Source of the DNA: Falciphora oryzae
Lineage: Eukaryota; Ascomycota; Sordariomycetes; Magnaporthales; Magnaporthaceae
Direction of reading: 5' to 3'
DNA: 64,000 nucleotides
NCBI GenBank assembly: GCA_000733355.1
Contig: JNVV01000011.1
Coordinates: forward strand, 548,679-612,678
Positions 29,958-40,116 of the stretch are shown one piece after another. Under the pieces are notes generated by a model. The model had not been told where the DNA came from. It searched no databases and saw only the letters and a program-made list of their open reading frames with translations. The stretch's first letter is position 1. Every line of letters begins with the position of its first letter. A program made the position numbers and the translations under genes.

Positions 29958-32900
29958 ATGGAACGCGAAAGGCCCATCGCGCCCGGAAGGGGCCTTCCGG
30001 AAAACCCAGCCCAAGGACGAAGAGCCGCCGCAGCCTCGGGCGGCTCGCTGAACAACGTCCCAGGGGTGCCGCCCATTCCAGCCTCAATAGCGGGCATTCG
30101 CGCCGTGCCTTCCAGCTCGTCTCTCTCGACCACAGCCCCTGTCTCCGCCGCCCAGGTCATCACCATGGCACGCAAGGCCATGGCTGAGGCCCTCAAGGAC
30201 CACGAATCCCAGGCCGCCGAGGCAAGTGGCGTTAGCAACGAGCTGAAGCCTGGCATTACCATCAACCTCAGTCACAAGAACATCCAGGACCTCCCCGACG
30301 AGGTTGTCGATGTGATAAAGCACGAGCTGGAGAGGTATTTTTGCCCTTCTCTTCTTCTACTCGTCCGCCCGGCCGTTGGGATGCCCTGCTGATCTTGCAA
30401 CTTCCTCCTTTCCAGACTCGCCCTCTCCCACAACAAGATCCAGTCGTTTCCCGCCAGGTTCTCCGAGTGCTCGACGCTACGATACCTCAACGTCAGGAAC
30501 AACGAGTTGAGAGAGTTCCCACTACCGGTAAATTACCAGCTCAGTTTCGCCCTGAATCCTGCGTTGGCGCTTGGCCTAGTGCTAATTTTAACGTCCGCCT
30601 CTTCGACAACAGCTTTGCGACCTCAAGAGCCTCGAAATCCTGGATTTGGGCCGGAACAAGCTTCAGTCCCTACCCTCCAAAATAGTCAAACTCACGTCCC
30701 TAAAGGTGTTCGCGGTACAGAAGAACCGTATCAAGGAGCTGCCGCTCTGCCTCGCCGACATGAACTCCCTGCAAATGATAAAACTAGAGGGCAATCCGAT
30801 CGAGTTCCCCCCCAGAGAGATCCTGCAGGTGCAGGCGAGCAGTCCACCAAACGAGCAACTGAAGGAAAGCGAGGTGACTGAAGTAACGGTGACGCTGCAC
30901 ATCAAGAAGTACATGAAGCAAAAGGCTTTGTCGATAAACACGAACATGCGCGCCGAGTCCGACACCGGCGGTGACGAGTCGAGCGAGGGCACCGAGACGC
31001 CTCGAGTCCCCATCAAACGGGTTGTCAGCGGCCGTTTCCCAGTCAGGGTCAACGGTGCCGGCCTTCCTGACCTAAGGTCACCCGCTCTTGGACGCCCACC
31101 CCCGATTCCGACACGGTCACACTACAGGGGGCTTTCGCAGCAAAATACTGCGCCGCGAAAGCCCGGCGTCATGCCCCTCACGATTGGAAACGTTAACGAG
31201 CGCGTGCGAAGCAACTCGGAGACTCTCCTCCAGGCGTCAAGGGCCGAGAGACCCGGTGATCGGTCACGACGGATGGGGATTGTGCAAAAGGCCAGCCAGC
31301 TTGGGACGCTTGACGAGACGCAGGCCAACAACCGCTTCTCGCACTACCGTGGTCTTAGCCACGGCTCGGCCATGCAGCAGACCAACGGGCCCATTACCAA
31401 CGGCAAGACCCCGGTGAGCCCCGCCGAGTCGATCCTCCAGCGGCCGATTTACGTGCGGCGCTTGTCGGTTCTGCCCGAGCGCAGGCGCGAGTCGCAGTTT
31501 ATCGATCCGGTATTGGAAGCTGCCAAGGGGATACTCTACTCGATATTCCAGATCCACCCCATGATCCAGATGCTCATGGGCCTGACGAGCGACGGGACAG
31601 CTAAGCGCTCGAGCCTCGAGATCGTCTTCTACAACACCAACTCTCATGTGGAGGAACTGGAGCAGGAGATCCAGAGGCATGAGGCCGACGAGTATAGCAC
31701 CCACCTCGACAACGAGAACGTGCAAAGAGCCTGCATCACGCTCGTCAATGCCTACGCGCATGTGTGCTCCCTGCTGGCGAGCAATGTCGACCTCTTTATC
31801 GACAACGGCGACCCGCGGTACATTCGGACGCTGATGATGCAGCTCTATAATAGCATCACGGAGCTGCGAGTCACGACGTCACAGGTGGGCTCTGACGAGG
31901 GTCATCGCAGGGTCACTAGCAGGGGCTCTGTGAACACAAACACGATCCGAGCGCGGTCCGGCTCGACCTCGGCGACGCCGACCGTCGACAGGCCAGGCGG
32001 CATTCCGCGTAATGCCGCACGCGCCAACCTGGCCCCGACCAACCTAAGGGTTGCCACCGATATGCCCTTTGCCTTTATCAATGGGAGCGGTCGCACGGCG
32101 ACCATTGTCACGTCCGCTACGCCGCGATCCGGCGAGTCCTTCTCGTCGACGGGCAGCCGTGGGCTCATGGGCGAGTTTAGCGAGGAGGATCGCACATTCG
32201 AGAGCATCTTCCTGGCGCTGCAGAAGTCCTCGGATCTTGTTATGCGTCTCCTGCCCGCCTTCAACAACCAGTGCGGCAGCTGGCTCCAGACGGCGGCGGC
32301 ACAGCGTAACACGCGTGATCTGCAGCTCTGGAGGATCCTAATTGCTAAGTGCACCACGGTTATTAACCAGACTGAGATGCTAAAGGAGCGTCTTTCGGCT
32401 ATCAAGCTAAAGGAGCCTGGGATCCGGACCCAGGGCGACTTCTGGTCCATGTGCCGCAACTTCGTCGACTCGTGGACCGAGTTCGGGACACGAATCAAGG
32501 AGTTTGAAAAGCCCCTCTCGCTTCCCGCCGATACCAAGGTGCGGCTGCGGCCGATTCAGAAAAGCATACAGGAGACGACAGATCTCATCATACGCTCACC
32601 ATGGGGCTACTCGCTCCGGTCGTCATCTGGCGGCACGATGAATTCGCAGTCCAACGGCATGCTCTTCAGCCCTGTGGACGGCCCCAGCAGCCACGGACGA
32701 GGCGGCACGAACGGCGACATGCACCACCTCCACAGCCACCACATGCAGCTCCCCATGACCCCGCAGAGCGCGGCTCTGGGCCCGGCTGTTCAGGCAACGG
32801 TGCCGGCGACGCCGCAAAGCGGCTCGTTCTCTGCGGCGCTGACTGGGAACGTGTTTGAACGTGCGGATGCGCTCATGTCTCAGGGAGGACCGTCCATGTC

Positions 32901-33108
32901 ACGGCACGGCACGTTCGCATCATCGGCATCGGGCTCGACCGCGAGCATGAACTCGATTCTCTCTTCGTCGAGCAGTGGTTTCGGCTACGGCTACGGCAGC
33001 GGTTATGGGGGAGACGGCGGTATGAACGTCATCAGCCCCAGCAGTTCCGGGTCGCCGATGGTATCCTTCCCGATGCGGATGCAAAACGGGAGCAAGGTGG
33101 TCATGTAG
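29958..33108 (+). CDS. sog2: SOG2: leucine-rich-repeat protein of the RAM (Cbk1/COT1) pathway
   Basis: In yeast Sog2 binds the Kic1 kinase and is needed for RAM signalling, which controls polarised growth and cell separation through the Mob2-Cbk1 (COT1 in moulds) kinase. Three exons (29958-30334, 30416-30527, 30613-33108) close in phase to 994 residues. Residues ~100-230 form leucine-rich repeats: INLSHKNIQDLPDEVVD, LALSHNKIQSFPARFSEC, LRYLNVRNNELREFPLP, LEILDLGRNKLQSLPSKIV, LKVFAVQKNRIKELPLCL and MIKLEGNPIEFPP. The remainder matches the SOG2 C-terminal region (PVLEAAKGILYSIFQIHPMI, ACITLVNAYAHVCSLL, TFESIFLALQKSSDLVMRLL) and ends in a Gly/Ser/Tyr-rich tail. Upstream RSNSETLL- and GLSHG-type Ser segments could be kinase targets (inference). 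Intron positions fall inside the LRR, a normal placement for this gene. Confidence 0.94.
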
Positions 33109-34388
33109 TTGTGTGTATGACACATCTACGCGATCAATCATTTCCCTATGTCACCTTCTGAACACACGAACCTCATAGCATACCCGTTGGTCTTGCTTTA
33201 CTGCTCACAGATGGCTGCATCCTCAAGATATCGTCTGGACGCGTCTCGCCTCCAGCTTATCTTGCTTGCTTTTATTTCTCCTATTCCCGACTTTTCTCTT
33301 GAGTTCTCGCTTGCTTTTTTTTTTTTTTTTTTCGTTTTNNNNNNNNNNNNNNNNNNNNNNNNNNNNNNNNNNNNNNNNNNNNNNNNNNNNNNNNNNNNNN
33401 NNNNNNNNNNNNTTTTTTTTTCGTTTTGGACAATGCCAGCCAGGCAGTGGGAAGAGAAACAGGACGAAGGCAGGCGCCTCATCCATGGCGAAAACGGTGC
33501 CTTGTCTATTTCTCAAATCTAATGCGTGCGTACCTACATATTTTTGTTTCCTGTCAGATGGACTTGCATACCTTTTTTTTTTTTTTTTTCTAGCATTTTT
33601 TCTACTTCGGAGCTACATGTCAACATCATTGCTGAGGGATCGCATTGCGGCGGCGTTTGGAAACATCAAAAATATTAAAGAAGGGGAACGGGATATGGAC
33701 TCGCAGTATCTACAGTGGGCATTGGGAGCATTCCATCGAAGTAACTAGATAATTCCCATACGTTTTTCACGTGTCAATTTCACTTTCCTGGGTTCACCTT
33801 CTGCGGTTCTGGCGTGCCTGGGGCATGTTATTATCTGGGGAGATATTTAAACGATTTCAAGCCTCCGCGTGCACACCATACAACATCGACTCCGAGAGAA
33901 GTTTGCAAAGGTCAAACGAAAGAGTATTAAAAGCCTGATGGCCAAAGCAGTTTTCTCGGGGAAAGAAAGGGAATTTGGAAGGGGAAAGGGAACAAGGTTG
34001 GGAAGGAAAATAGAATAGGAGAAGCAGAAAACTGGAAGTCAATGACGAGTCTCAGGGGCGATACTGGCAGTAAGAGCCCGTTCACCACCTATCACAGATC
34101 GAGCCTTCATCATATACGCATTGTCAATAGGTACCCATCGGTGAAGTCTTTACACTGAAAGCTGAGGGGCGGACCTGTTGGATAGGATCCATAACGGCTG
34201 TGTAAGAGGAAAGTAATAGGTTTGACCTCAAAAAGGCGCATGTAAAAGCGACAGAGCAAATAAGTGACGTAACTCGAGCCTCCTCCCAGAAAGAGGGGAA
34301 AAAAACCATCAGAAAGCAGACTCCATTTCCATACCTAGAGGCGTCGCCAAACCAGGACGGCCACGTCGACGGATCGACGCAAAGCATT
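33109..34388. other. Convergent intergenic region with gap and T-tracts
   Basis: About 1.3 kb between SOG2 and the monooxygenase 3' ends. It is very T-rich (33314-33338 and 33413-33426 flank a gap; another T-run near 33572-33589). Frames crossing the gap are not genes. Confidence 0.5.
33339..33412. other. Assembly gap (74 N) inside a poly-T region
   Basis: The N run is bordered on both sides by T homopolymers, so the gap most likely stems from an unresolved T-tract. It lies in the 3' flank of SOG2. Confidence 0.98.
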
Positions 34389-36179
34389 TTACGATTTCAA
34401 AATCGAAACCAGCTCGCCCAAGCTAGAAAGGTGTCCCACGTGGGCGGCGTAGCCATCAGGCCGGCCGAGGACGTAGCCGGGCTTCTTGGCAAATCCGAAG
34501 CGGCCGTGGAGCGACCCGTCCGGATCGCGGTAGGTGTTCATGGGCTGGTCCTGCGCCTCGGCCTTGAAGACGCCGTCACTACTGCTGTCACCGTCACGGA
34601 CGATGACGATAGTGACCACGTCACTCCTGACCGCGGCCACCTCGGCTGCGGCCAGGGCCAGCTCCCGCATCGAGGCCGCGCCGGCGCCCGCGCCGGAGAA
34701 GAGCAGCAGGTGGTGCGCCGTGCCGCCGCAGAGCCGCTGCAGCGTGGCCTCGCGCGGAAGCACGACACCGCTGTCCCTTTTGTCGCCATCGCCGTCACCC
34801 TTGGAGCCCGCGATGGAGATCTCCGTGAGCCTCCCGTCCGGGAGGCGGTCGCCGCCCCGCACGGGGCCTCGGAAGCCACGGGCCGTGCCGACGATGCTGC
34901 TGCGGCGGTAGTTGACGCCGAACTCGGTGATGAAAAGCAGAAAGCGGCGGCGGCGCTCAGGCGTGGATAGGATAAGCCTGCGGATCCAGGGGAGCAGGAG
35001 CTTGCGCAGCCAGACGAGGACAGGGTTCCGGACGGTGACGAAGCGGAACATGCGGTCCGTCGTGCGGATTAGGTGCTCGCCGACCGGCCGGCGCTCCTCG
35101 TCGTACGTGTCCAGCAGCGCGTCGGCGGCGGCGGCGTCCATACGGGAGGCGGTAGTGGCGGCAGCGAGCTTCCAGCCCAGGTTGACGGCGTCCTGGATGC
35201 CCGTGTTCATGCCCTGGCCGCCGAGGGGGCTGTGGATGTGGGCGGCGTCGCCGGCGACGAAGAGGCGGCCCTCGCGGTAGCGGCTCGCGCAGCGCCAGTG
35301 GAGGCGGTAGGCGGTCAGCCACGTCGGGTCGCTGAGCGTGCCGGGGGATTCGTACGTCTCGTCCAGGAGCGTCTGGAACTCGGCGAGGGAGGGAGTGACG
35401 TGGCGCTCAAAGCCGGGGCCCAGGTCGCGGGCGCACGCTATGCGGACGACGCCGTCGGCCAGGGGCATCGCGACGACGAAGCGGCCGGCCAGCCCGATTT
35501 CGAAGTCGCCCTTGAGCAGCGAGCCGCCAGTAAGTATGGCATCGCAAAGGATGAAATCGTGTTGGTAGGTGCCGCCCTCGTACTCGATCGAGGCGGCGGC
35601 CTTGCGCACGGCGCTGCGGGCTCCATCGCAGCCGACGACGTACTTGCACCTGACGGTCTGCTGTTCCGAGGTTGTGCCGCTGCTTCCACCGTTGCTGTCT
35701 TCACCAGAGTTGGTGACCTTGGATAGGGTCACAGTTACGCCGCCGTGGTCCTGAACGATGGCTGCCGCTTCGAGGCCCCGCTCAACCACGTAGCGACTGC
35801 CGCCAGGGACCGCGGCTTTTTCCAGACTGGACTCTAGGAAACTCTCAGTCTCGACTTGAGAGACGTTGACGATGGATGGGAAATCCGTGTCGACAAGCCC
35901 CGTGTTAGTGAAGTCGGCGTAGGCCTGGCGAGTCTTGCTCAGGTGCCAGCGGACACCCCTCATGATGCTGGACTTGGCCAGCAGCTCCTCGCGGAAGTCG
36001 GCGTGGCGGTTCAGGAGCTCCTGGGTCCGGGGCTGGATGACGAGGGCGCGGCTGGTCGAGTGCCTCTCTGGCTCCTTGTCTACTATGCGGAACGATGCGC
36101 CGTGCTTGGCTAGTTCCAGCGCGAGGGTCAGTCCTGTAGGACCAGCCCCAACAATGAGGATGTCGGTCGTTTCTTGCAT
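34389..36179 (-). CDS. FAD-dependent aromatic monooxygenase (PHBH / phenol-2-monooxygenase type)
   Basis: Single exon, 596 residues. Group A flavoprotein hydroxylase using NAD(P)H and O2 on an aromatic or polyketide substrate. The three fingerprints are present: GxGxxG in DILIVGAGPTGLTLALELA (residues ~6-24), the DG motif CKYVVGCDGARSAVRKAA, and the GD motif LFVAGDAAHIHSPLGGQGMN followed by DAVNLGWKLAA. Residues ~480-596 form the thioredoxin-like C-terminal domain of this family, ending with PGYVLGRPDGYAAHVGH. No backbone biosynthetic enzyme, transporter or regulator lies nearby, so it is not part of an obvious metabolite cluster. The substrate cannot be inferred. Start at 36179 is chosen because the FAD motif begins only a few residues after it. 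Confidence 0.93.
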   Translation of the reverse strand: MQETTDILIVGAGPTGLTLALELAKHGASFRIVDKEPERHSTSRALVIQPRTQELLNRHADFREELLAKSSIMRGVRWHLSKTRQAYADFTNTGLVDTDFPSIVNVSQVETESFLESSLEKAAVPGGSRYVVERGLEAAAIVQDHGGVTVTLSKVTNSGEDSNGGSSGTTSEQQTVRCKYVVGCDGARSAVRKAAASIEYEGGTYQHDFILCDAILTGGSLLKGDFEIGLAGRFVVAMPLADGVVRIACARDLGPGFERHVTPSLAEFQTLLDETYESPGTLSDPTWLTAYRLHWRCASRYREGRLFVAGDAAHIHSPLGGQGMNTGIQDAVNLGWKLAAATTASRMDAAAADALLDTYDEERRPVGEHLIRTTDRMFRFVTVRNPVLVWLRKLLLPWIRRLILSTPERRRRFLLFITEFGVNYRRSSIVGTARGFRGPVRGGDRLPDGRLTEISIAGSKGDGDGDKRDSGVVLPREATLQRLCGGTAHHLLLFSGAGAGAASMRELALAAAEVAAVRSDVVTIVIVRDGDSSSDGVFKAEAQDQPMNTYRDPDGSLHGRFGFAKKPGYVLGRPDGYAAHVGHLSSLGELVSILKS

Positions 36180-37310
36180 GGCCGGTGCTTTGGGTTGTGA
36201 GGTAGTAGGTGATGGTTTGCTGTGAGGCTAGAGCTGAGGACCCCGTCCGTTTTAAACGCTCCGTCCGCCTGTTATATGCCGCGAGACGAGCTGAAGGAGA
36301 ACCGGCCAGGCCATGAAGACGTAGTATACAAGGTTCGCTGCCAGCTCAACGCCGAGAACCCGGATGCTGGAGTGTTGGTACAGCGTAGCGCGTACTAGTG
36401 CCGATAGCTACCTAACGTCGAACCCTGAAGGTTTAGCCCGGCCTGATCTCGGCCAAGGTAGCTTCGAAGAAGCTCATGCTAGCAGACTAGCTATTGACTA
36501 CCTAGGCAGGCAACGTGGGTTCGGAGCGAAGCGCAAGACGCCCCTCACATGGTGCTAGAATAGAAAGACGCCGGTAGACCACACGCGAGAAGCCGCCAGT
36601 ACTGGCCAGGCGGGTTTCGACGGCTACCCGGGGACCCGTGATGCTCGCGGCTTCGCGACTTCGCGACGGGCCGCTGCTCAGTGCAAGTCGGCAGCAAATG
36701 CCCGACGCGAGTGTGAGCCCCGTGCCTGCTCCTCCCGTTCAGCCAACCATGTGGCAGCACCTGTGGGCTGGGCTGGACAAGCCGGTAGGCGGACGGAGCC
36801 TCCGATCTGGCGTGACCATGCAGGTTGAGTTGCCGAGCTGAGTCTGGCCCCTCCTGCGCGCTCCATGCAGGACAGCGGCCAACCACGCGCCTCAATGCCT
36901 CCTGCATGGAATCATGCAAAAAAAAAAAAACCGAGCCCCGTGCCGTTGGCCTCGATGCAATCGTGCGTCCAATAGAGGGAAGCGCAACGACTTGATTGAG
37001 TGATTGACGGGCCCAGCACGTGGATGGAATCGTCCGCTGCCAGGTTGGATTACCCAACACCTGCTTCGGGACGATAGCTCAAAACGCTGCCACATCTAGC
37101 CGCGAGCTTGTCTCACCACATCCCGTCGCTGCCACCCGAGAGCACGAAACCCCGCACCGGGACGCGGTCCCATCAATCCTGGCTCGCTCTGCCGTCTGTG
37201 CCGCCATTGGCTGGCTGCTTCTTCACAACCCGAGCCGAGATCCCAGCAACTGAACTATCCCCCGCCGGGTCGGGCCTGCCTGGCACCCATCGGCCAGACT
37301 CACCTATATC
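36180..37310. other. Divergent intergenic region
   Basis: About 1.1 kb separating the monooxygenase and the BLOC1S1-like gene. A 12-nt A-run lies at about 36919-36930. No gene, RNA or element recognised. Confidence 0.5.
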
Positions 37311-38642
37311 TTGTACATACTGCGCAAGATATTTCTGGTCCGCGCAATGTCTTCAGCTGCAGCACCGCCTCCCGCGCCATTCCCTTCGTCGTCGTCAGTG
37401 GCAACGGCGGCGGGTGCTGCGCCGGCCACCATGACAGGAACTACGACCTCCTCGGCAACCTCGTCGCGCGGCACGGCCGGCGCCTCTTCGCCGCCCGCGC
37501 CGTCGACCGCATCGTCCGCCTTCTCCGCCCCGACCTGGTGGCCCCCGTTCGGCGGACGCACCGCGGCTCCCGCGACCGTGACCCCAGGTGGAGCGACGGC
37601 AACCATGATTGCGCCTCGGGGCGGCGGCGGCGCTTCAGGGGCACCAACCAGGCAACAGACGGAGCCGTCAGGGGCAATAGGGGGTGGCGACGCCGGCGGC
37701 ATGCCAAGAAGGCAACTGAATCCGACCCTCCCATCGCTGCGGCAAAACAATGCCAACAACGCCAACAACGCCAACAACGCCAACAACGCCAACAACGCCA
37801 ACAACGCCAACAGCAACAATAGGAACGGCCGAGACGGCGGCGGCGGCGGCGGTGAGGGCGACCGCAGCAACGTCGCCGAGGCGCGCGCGGCGCTCGAGGC
37901 GTCCATGGCCAACATCCTGGACCGGGAGCTGGTGCCGCGCGCGCAGGCGCTGCACGCGGGCGAGCGCGTCATCACGCGGCAGCAGGCCGACGTAGCGCGC
38001 GCCACGGAGTCGCTGCGCCAGACCAACCAGCAGCTCGCCCGAGTGGTCGAGGACACCAGCTGGAAGCTGCGCGAGCTCGGCCATCTGCAGAACTGGACCG
38101 AGATGATGGAGCGCCGCTTCCTCACCGTCGAGGAGACCCTGCGCCTGGTCAGGGAGGGGGACGGCAGCGGCGACGAGAAGGAGAGCTGCAGCAGCTGCAG
38201 GTGCTCAGAGTGCTGCTCCGACTGCGGCAGGGGCTCCTGGGACGGCAGCGACGCCGGCGGCGAGCGCGCCAGTGGTCCAGCTGACGGCCCAGGTGCTGAC
38301 GCCGAAGGGGACACTAGCATGGGCGAAGCTGGAGGATCTTCTGCTGGCGTCCGTACTGACACTGTTCCCAGCGATGGATCCGCCTCTAGTCAGGCTGGAC
38401 CTTCATCCTCGAGCACCGTCCCTGAGCCGTCTATACATGCGAGCAAGAAAGCCGGCGTGCTGCCGCTGACCCAGGCAAGCATGCCAGCTGATGTCTGCCC
38501 AGTACCTTCCCCTGATGATGCCGGAGCATCTTCCCCGTCGGCCAACGTCCTTGGCGTAGGCCCGTCTCGGGTCCCGCTGCCTGCGGAAACCGGCAGTCTT
38601 TTCGAACACGACGGCATTGCCGCAACAGACAGGCCCGTTTGA
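37311..38642 (+). CDS. BLOC1S1 / GCN5L1-domain protein (possible BLOC-1 subunit)
   Basis: Open frame of 443 residues; an internal ATG at 37347 (MSSAAAPPP) is an equally good start. Residues ~186-282 resemble the GCN5L1 domain (BLOC-1 subunit 1): AEARAALEASMANILDRELV, ADVARATESLRQTNQQLARV, then LGHLQNWTEMMERRFLTVEE. The LQNWTEM-ER-LEET core is characteristic. BLOC-1 acts in endosome-to-vacuole traffic, and fungal members have long added flanks. Upstream is a Ser/Thr/Pro/Gly-rich region with an Asn-Asn-Ala repeat. Downstream is an acidic Ser-rich tail with a cysteine-rich patch (SCSSCRCSECCSDC). That patch looks unlike the rest and could reflect an unspliced intron, so the C-terminal limit is uncertain. 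Confidence 0.7.
   Translation: MYILRKIFLVRAMSSAAAPPPAPFPSSSSVATAAGAAPATMTGTTTSSATSSRGTAGASSPPAPSTASSAFSAPTWWPPFGGRTAAPATVTPGGATATMIAPRGGGGASGAPTRQQTEPSGAIGGGDAGGMPRRQLNPTLPSLRQNNANNANNANNANNANNANNANSNNRNGRDGGGGGGEGDRSNVAEARAALEASMANILDRELVPRAQALHAGERVITRQQADVARATESLRQTNQQLARVVEDTSWKLRELGHLQNWTEMMERRFLTVEETLRLVREGDGSGDEKESCSSCRCSECCSDCGRGSWDGSDAGGERASGPADGPGADAEGDTSMGEAGGSSAGVRTDTVPSDGSASSQAGPSSSSTVPEPSIHASKKAGVLPLTQASMPADVCPVPSPDDAGASSPSANVLGVGPSRVPLPAETGSLFEHDGIAATDRPV
37749..37813 (+). repeat. 9-bp tandem repeat (AACAACGCC) within the BLOC1S1-like gene
   Basis: About seven near-perfect copies of a 9-nt unit, encoding an Asn-Asn-Ala tripeptide repeat just ahead of the GCN5L1 domain. The unit is a multiple of three, so copy changes would keep frame. 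Confidence 0.9.
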
Positions 38643-39024
38643 GCTAGGCCTTGCGGGGGGCCGGTGTGAAGGCCCTAGTCTCAAACACGGCTCCGATTTT
38701 CTTCTTGTACTGTACCTATTTCTCGCACGACTGATGACGTATGAGCAGACATGATATACCAGGGTATTGACGAGTTGGCTTGCTTTGCTTGCGTTTTTCA
38801 AGAAGTGTAATTATGTCATAAATAGTCATGTACTTTGAGATATTGGCATGTTCCTTGCTGCCCATCCTATCGCTGTTGATAATGAGAGCAGAGCGATCGC
38901 CATTCACAAGGGAAAGCGACCAACCTAAGTGGTGACCGGTTTTCTGGAGTGACTGCGAGATCATAAAATGGCCGCACAGAACGACAGCAGTCAGACGGAA
39001 GCCCCTAAGTACGGGCTAGAAGGC
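38643..39024. other. Short convergent intergenic region
   Basis: About 380 nt between the BLOC1S1-like gene and TSC13. AT-richer, 3'-UTR-like; nothing else seen. Confidence 0.5.
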
Positions 39025-40116
39025 TTAGACCAGGCCAGGAAGCATGGTGTAGCGCTTCTTCTTGTACTTGTCAGGGAAGAGCTGCCTCAGCTCCTTCTCC
39101 TTGCCCCGCGACCACATGCGCATGTACAAGGACCCCAAAAAGATGGTCAGGGCAACAGCCCAGCTGCGGGACACAATGATGATTCCAACCCAAGCAACGA
39201 TCTCGAACATGTAGTTGGGACAGGTGACGAGGCTGCTGCCCACGCACGACGGAATGCCCTTGCCCGTAGTGCCCGGGGCGCGCAGGCTCGCCAGGTGGAG
39301 GTGGACGAGGCCGTTGAGGACCTCGCCGTAGGTGAATACGGCGATGCCGAGGTAGTCCAGCGGGATCAGGTCCTCACGGACGATGTTGAAGATGGGCACG
39401 AAGCCTAGAAGCTGGTAGCCGGCGGGGGCGTAGATGACGAGGCTACACAAAAGGCCGCCGCCCAGCCAGTAGAGCGCGCTGTTGCGGAACAGGTTCCAGG
39501 CCGGCATCGTGTTGGCGGCGAACCTGTGGACGAAGATGGTCTCGACCTCGCGCTTGAAGAAGTGCAGCAGGAAGAGAGCAAAGCAGGCCCACTGTGTTGT
39601 CGTCATGGGCGTGATGTCCCCAACCCTGGCGCCGGGGTATGTGCCCGTCAAAGGGTAGATGTACTGGCGGGCCGCCGCGAACAGGACGTGGAACAGGATC
39701 GGCCCGAGGTACTCAATCACGAAGACGGTGCGCCAGGCGATTTGCGGGCCTGTTGTGTGTAGGGGCCGGGTGCCCTGGTCAGTGTCGGTGCGCCCACGGC
39801 TGGCCAGCTGCCTGCGGTAAGGGGGAGAACAGGCGGTTGTGGAGGCGAGCTTACCGAGATCCTTGACCAACATCTCGCCGGCGGACACGACATTTTTGCA
39901 GTCCTTGATCAGTGCCTTCCGGTCCTTCAGCGTCTTGTTGGTCGTGGGGTCGTAGAGACCAAGGCGGTTGAAGTCCGAGACCTTGGCCTGCTTCGCAATG
40001 GCCTTCTTGGCATCCTCGACGGTGGCATTGAGCGAAAGCTCGATCGACTCGGGCAATCGTTTGATACCCTGCTTCTTGGACCGGCTCCGTAGCCGGACCG
40101 AGATTGTGCCTGCCAT
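39025..40116 (-). CDS. tsc13: Very-long-chain trans-2-enoyl-CoA reductase (TSC13/TECR)
   Basis: Catalyses the last reduction of the ER fatty-acid elongation cycle, feeding sphingolipid synthesis. Two exons (40116-39855 and 39749-39025, intron 105 nt, GTAAGC...ACACAACAG) give 328 residues. The N-terminal ~85 residues are the ubiquitin-like module of this family (TISVRLRSRSKKQGIKRLPE, DFNRLGLYDPTTNKTL). The rest is the multi-spanning steroid-5-alpha-reductase-type domain (FVIEYLGPILFHVLF, CFALFLLHFFKREVETIFVH, VTCPNYMFEIVAWVGIIIVS, ending SRGKEKELRQLFPDKYKKKR). Tyr267 in TCPNY probably matches the catalytic Tyr known from TECR/Tsc13 (inference by motif). The intron has no stop and keeps frame. 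It was called an intron because removal joins DLG to PQIAWRTVFVIEYLGP, as in homologues. Confidence 0.95.
   Translation of the reverse strand: MAGTISVRLRSRSKKQGIKRLPESIELSLNATVEDAKKAIAKQAKVSDFNRLGLYDPTTNKTLKDRKALIKDCKNVVSAGEMLVKDLGKLASTTACSPPYRRQLASRGRTDTDQGTRPLHTTGPQIAWRTVFVIEYLGPILFHVLFAAARQYIYPLTGTYPGARVGDITPMTTTQWACFALFLLHFFKREVETIFVHRFAANTMPAWNLFRNSALYWLGGGLLCSLVIYAPAGYQLLGFVPIFNIVREDLIPLDYLGIAVFTYGEVLNGLVHLHLASLRAPGTTGKGIPSCVGSSLVTCPNYMFEIVAWVGIIIVSRSWAVALTIFLGSLYMRMWSRGKEKELRQLFPDKYKKKRYTMLPGLV

Noticed and set aside
33148..33748. Open frames running across the N gap
   Set aside because: They exist only because unknown bases are read through; flanking residues are poly-Phe or poly-Lys from T-tracts.
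34389..36179. Secondary-metabolite cluster around the FAD monooxygenase
   Set aside because: Neighbours are SOG2, a BLOC-1-like gene and TSC13; no polyketide synthase, NRPS, terpene cyclase, transporter or pathway regulator is present.
36400..36560. Possible tRNA or 5S rRNA gene
   Set aside because: A TTCGA-like stretch on the minus strand drew attention, but no cloverleaf, A/B boxes or 5S-like sequence could be built. No RNA gene is supported anywhere in the window.
36545..37060. 171-codon minus-strand frame in the monooxygenase-BLOC1S1 spacer
   Set aside because: No family resemblance; the spacer is non-coding in composition.
37304..38362. 352-codon minus-strand frame over the BLOC1S1-like gene
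   Set aside because: The plus strand carries the GCN5L1 motif; the minus frame gives simple Leu/Ala repeats arising from the 9-bp repeat.
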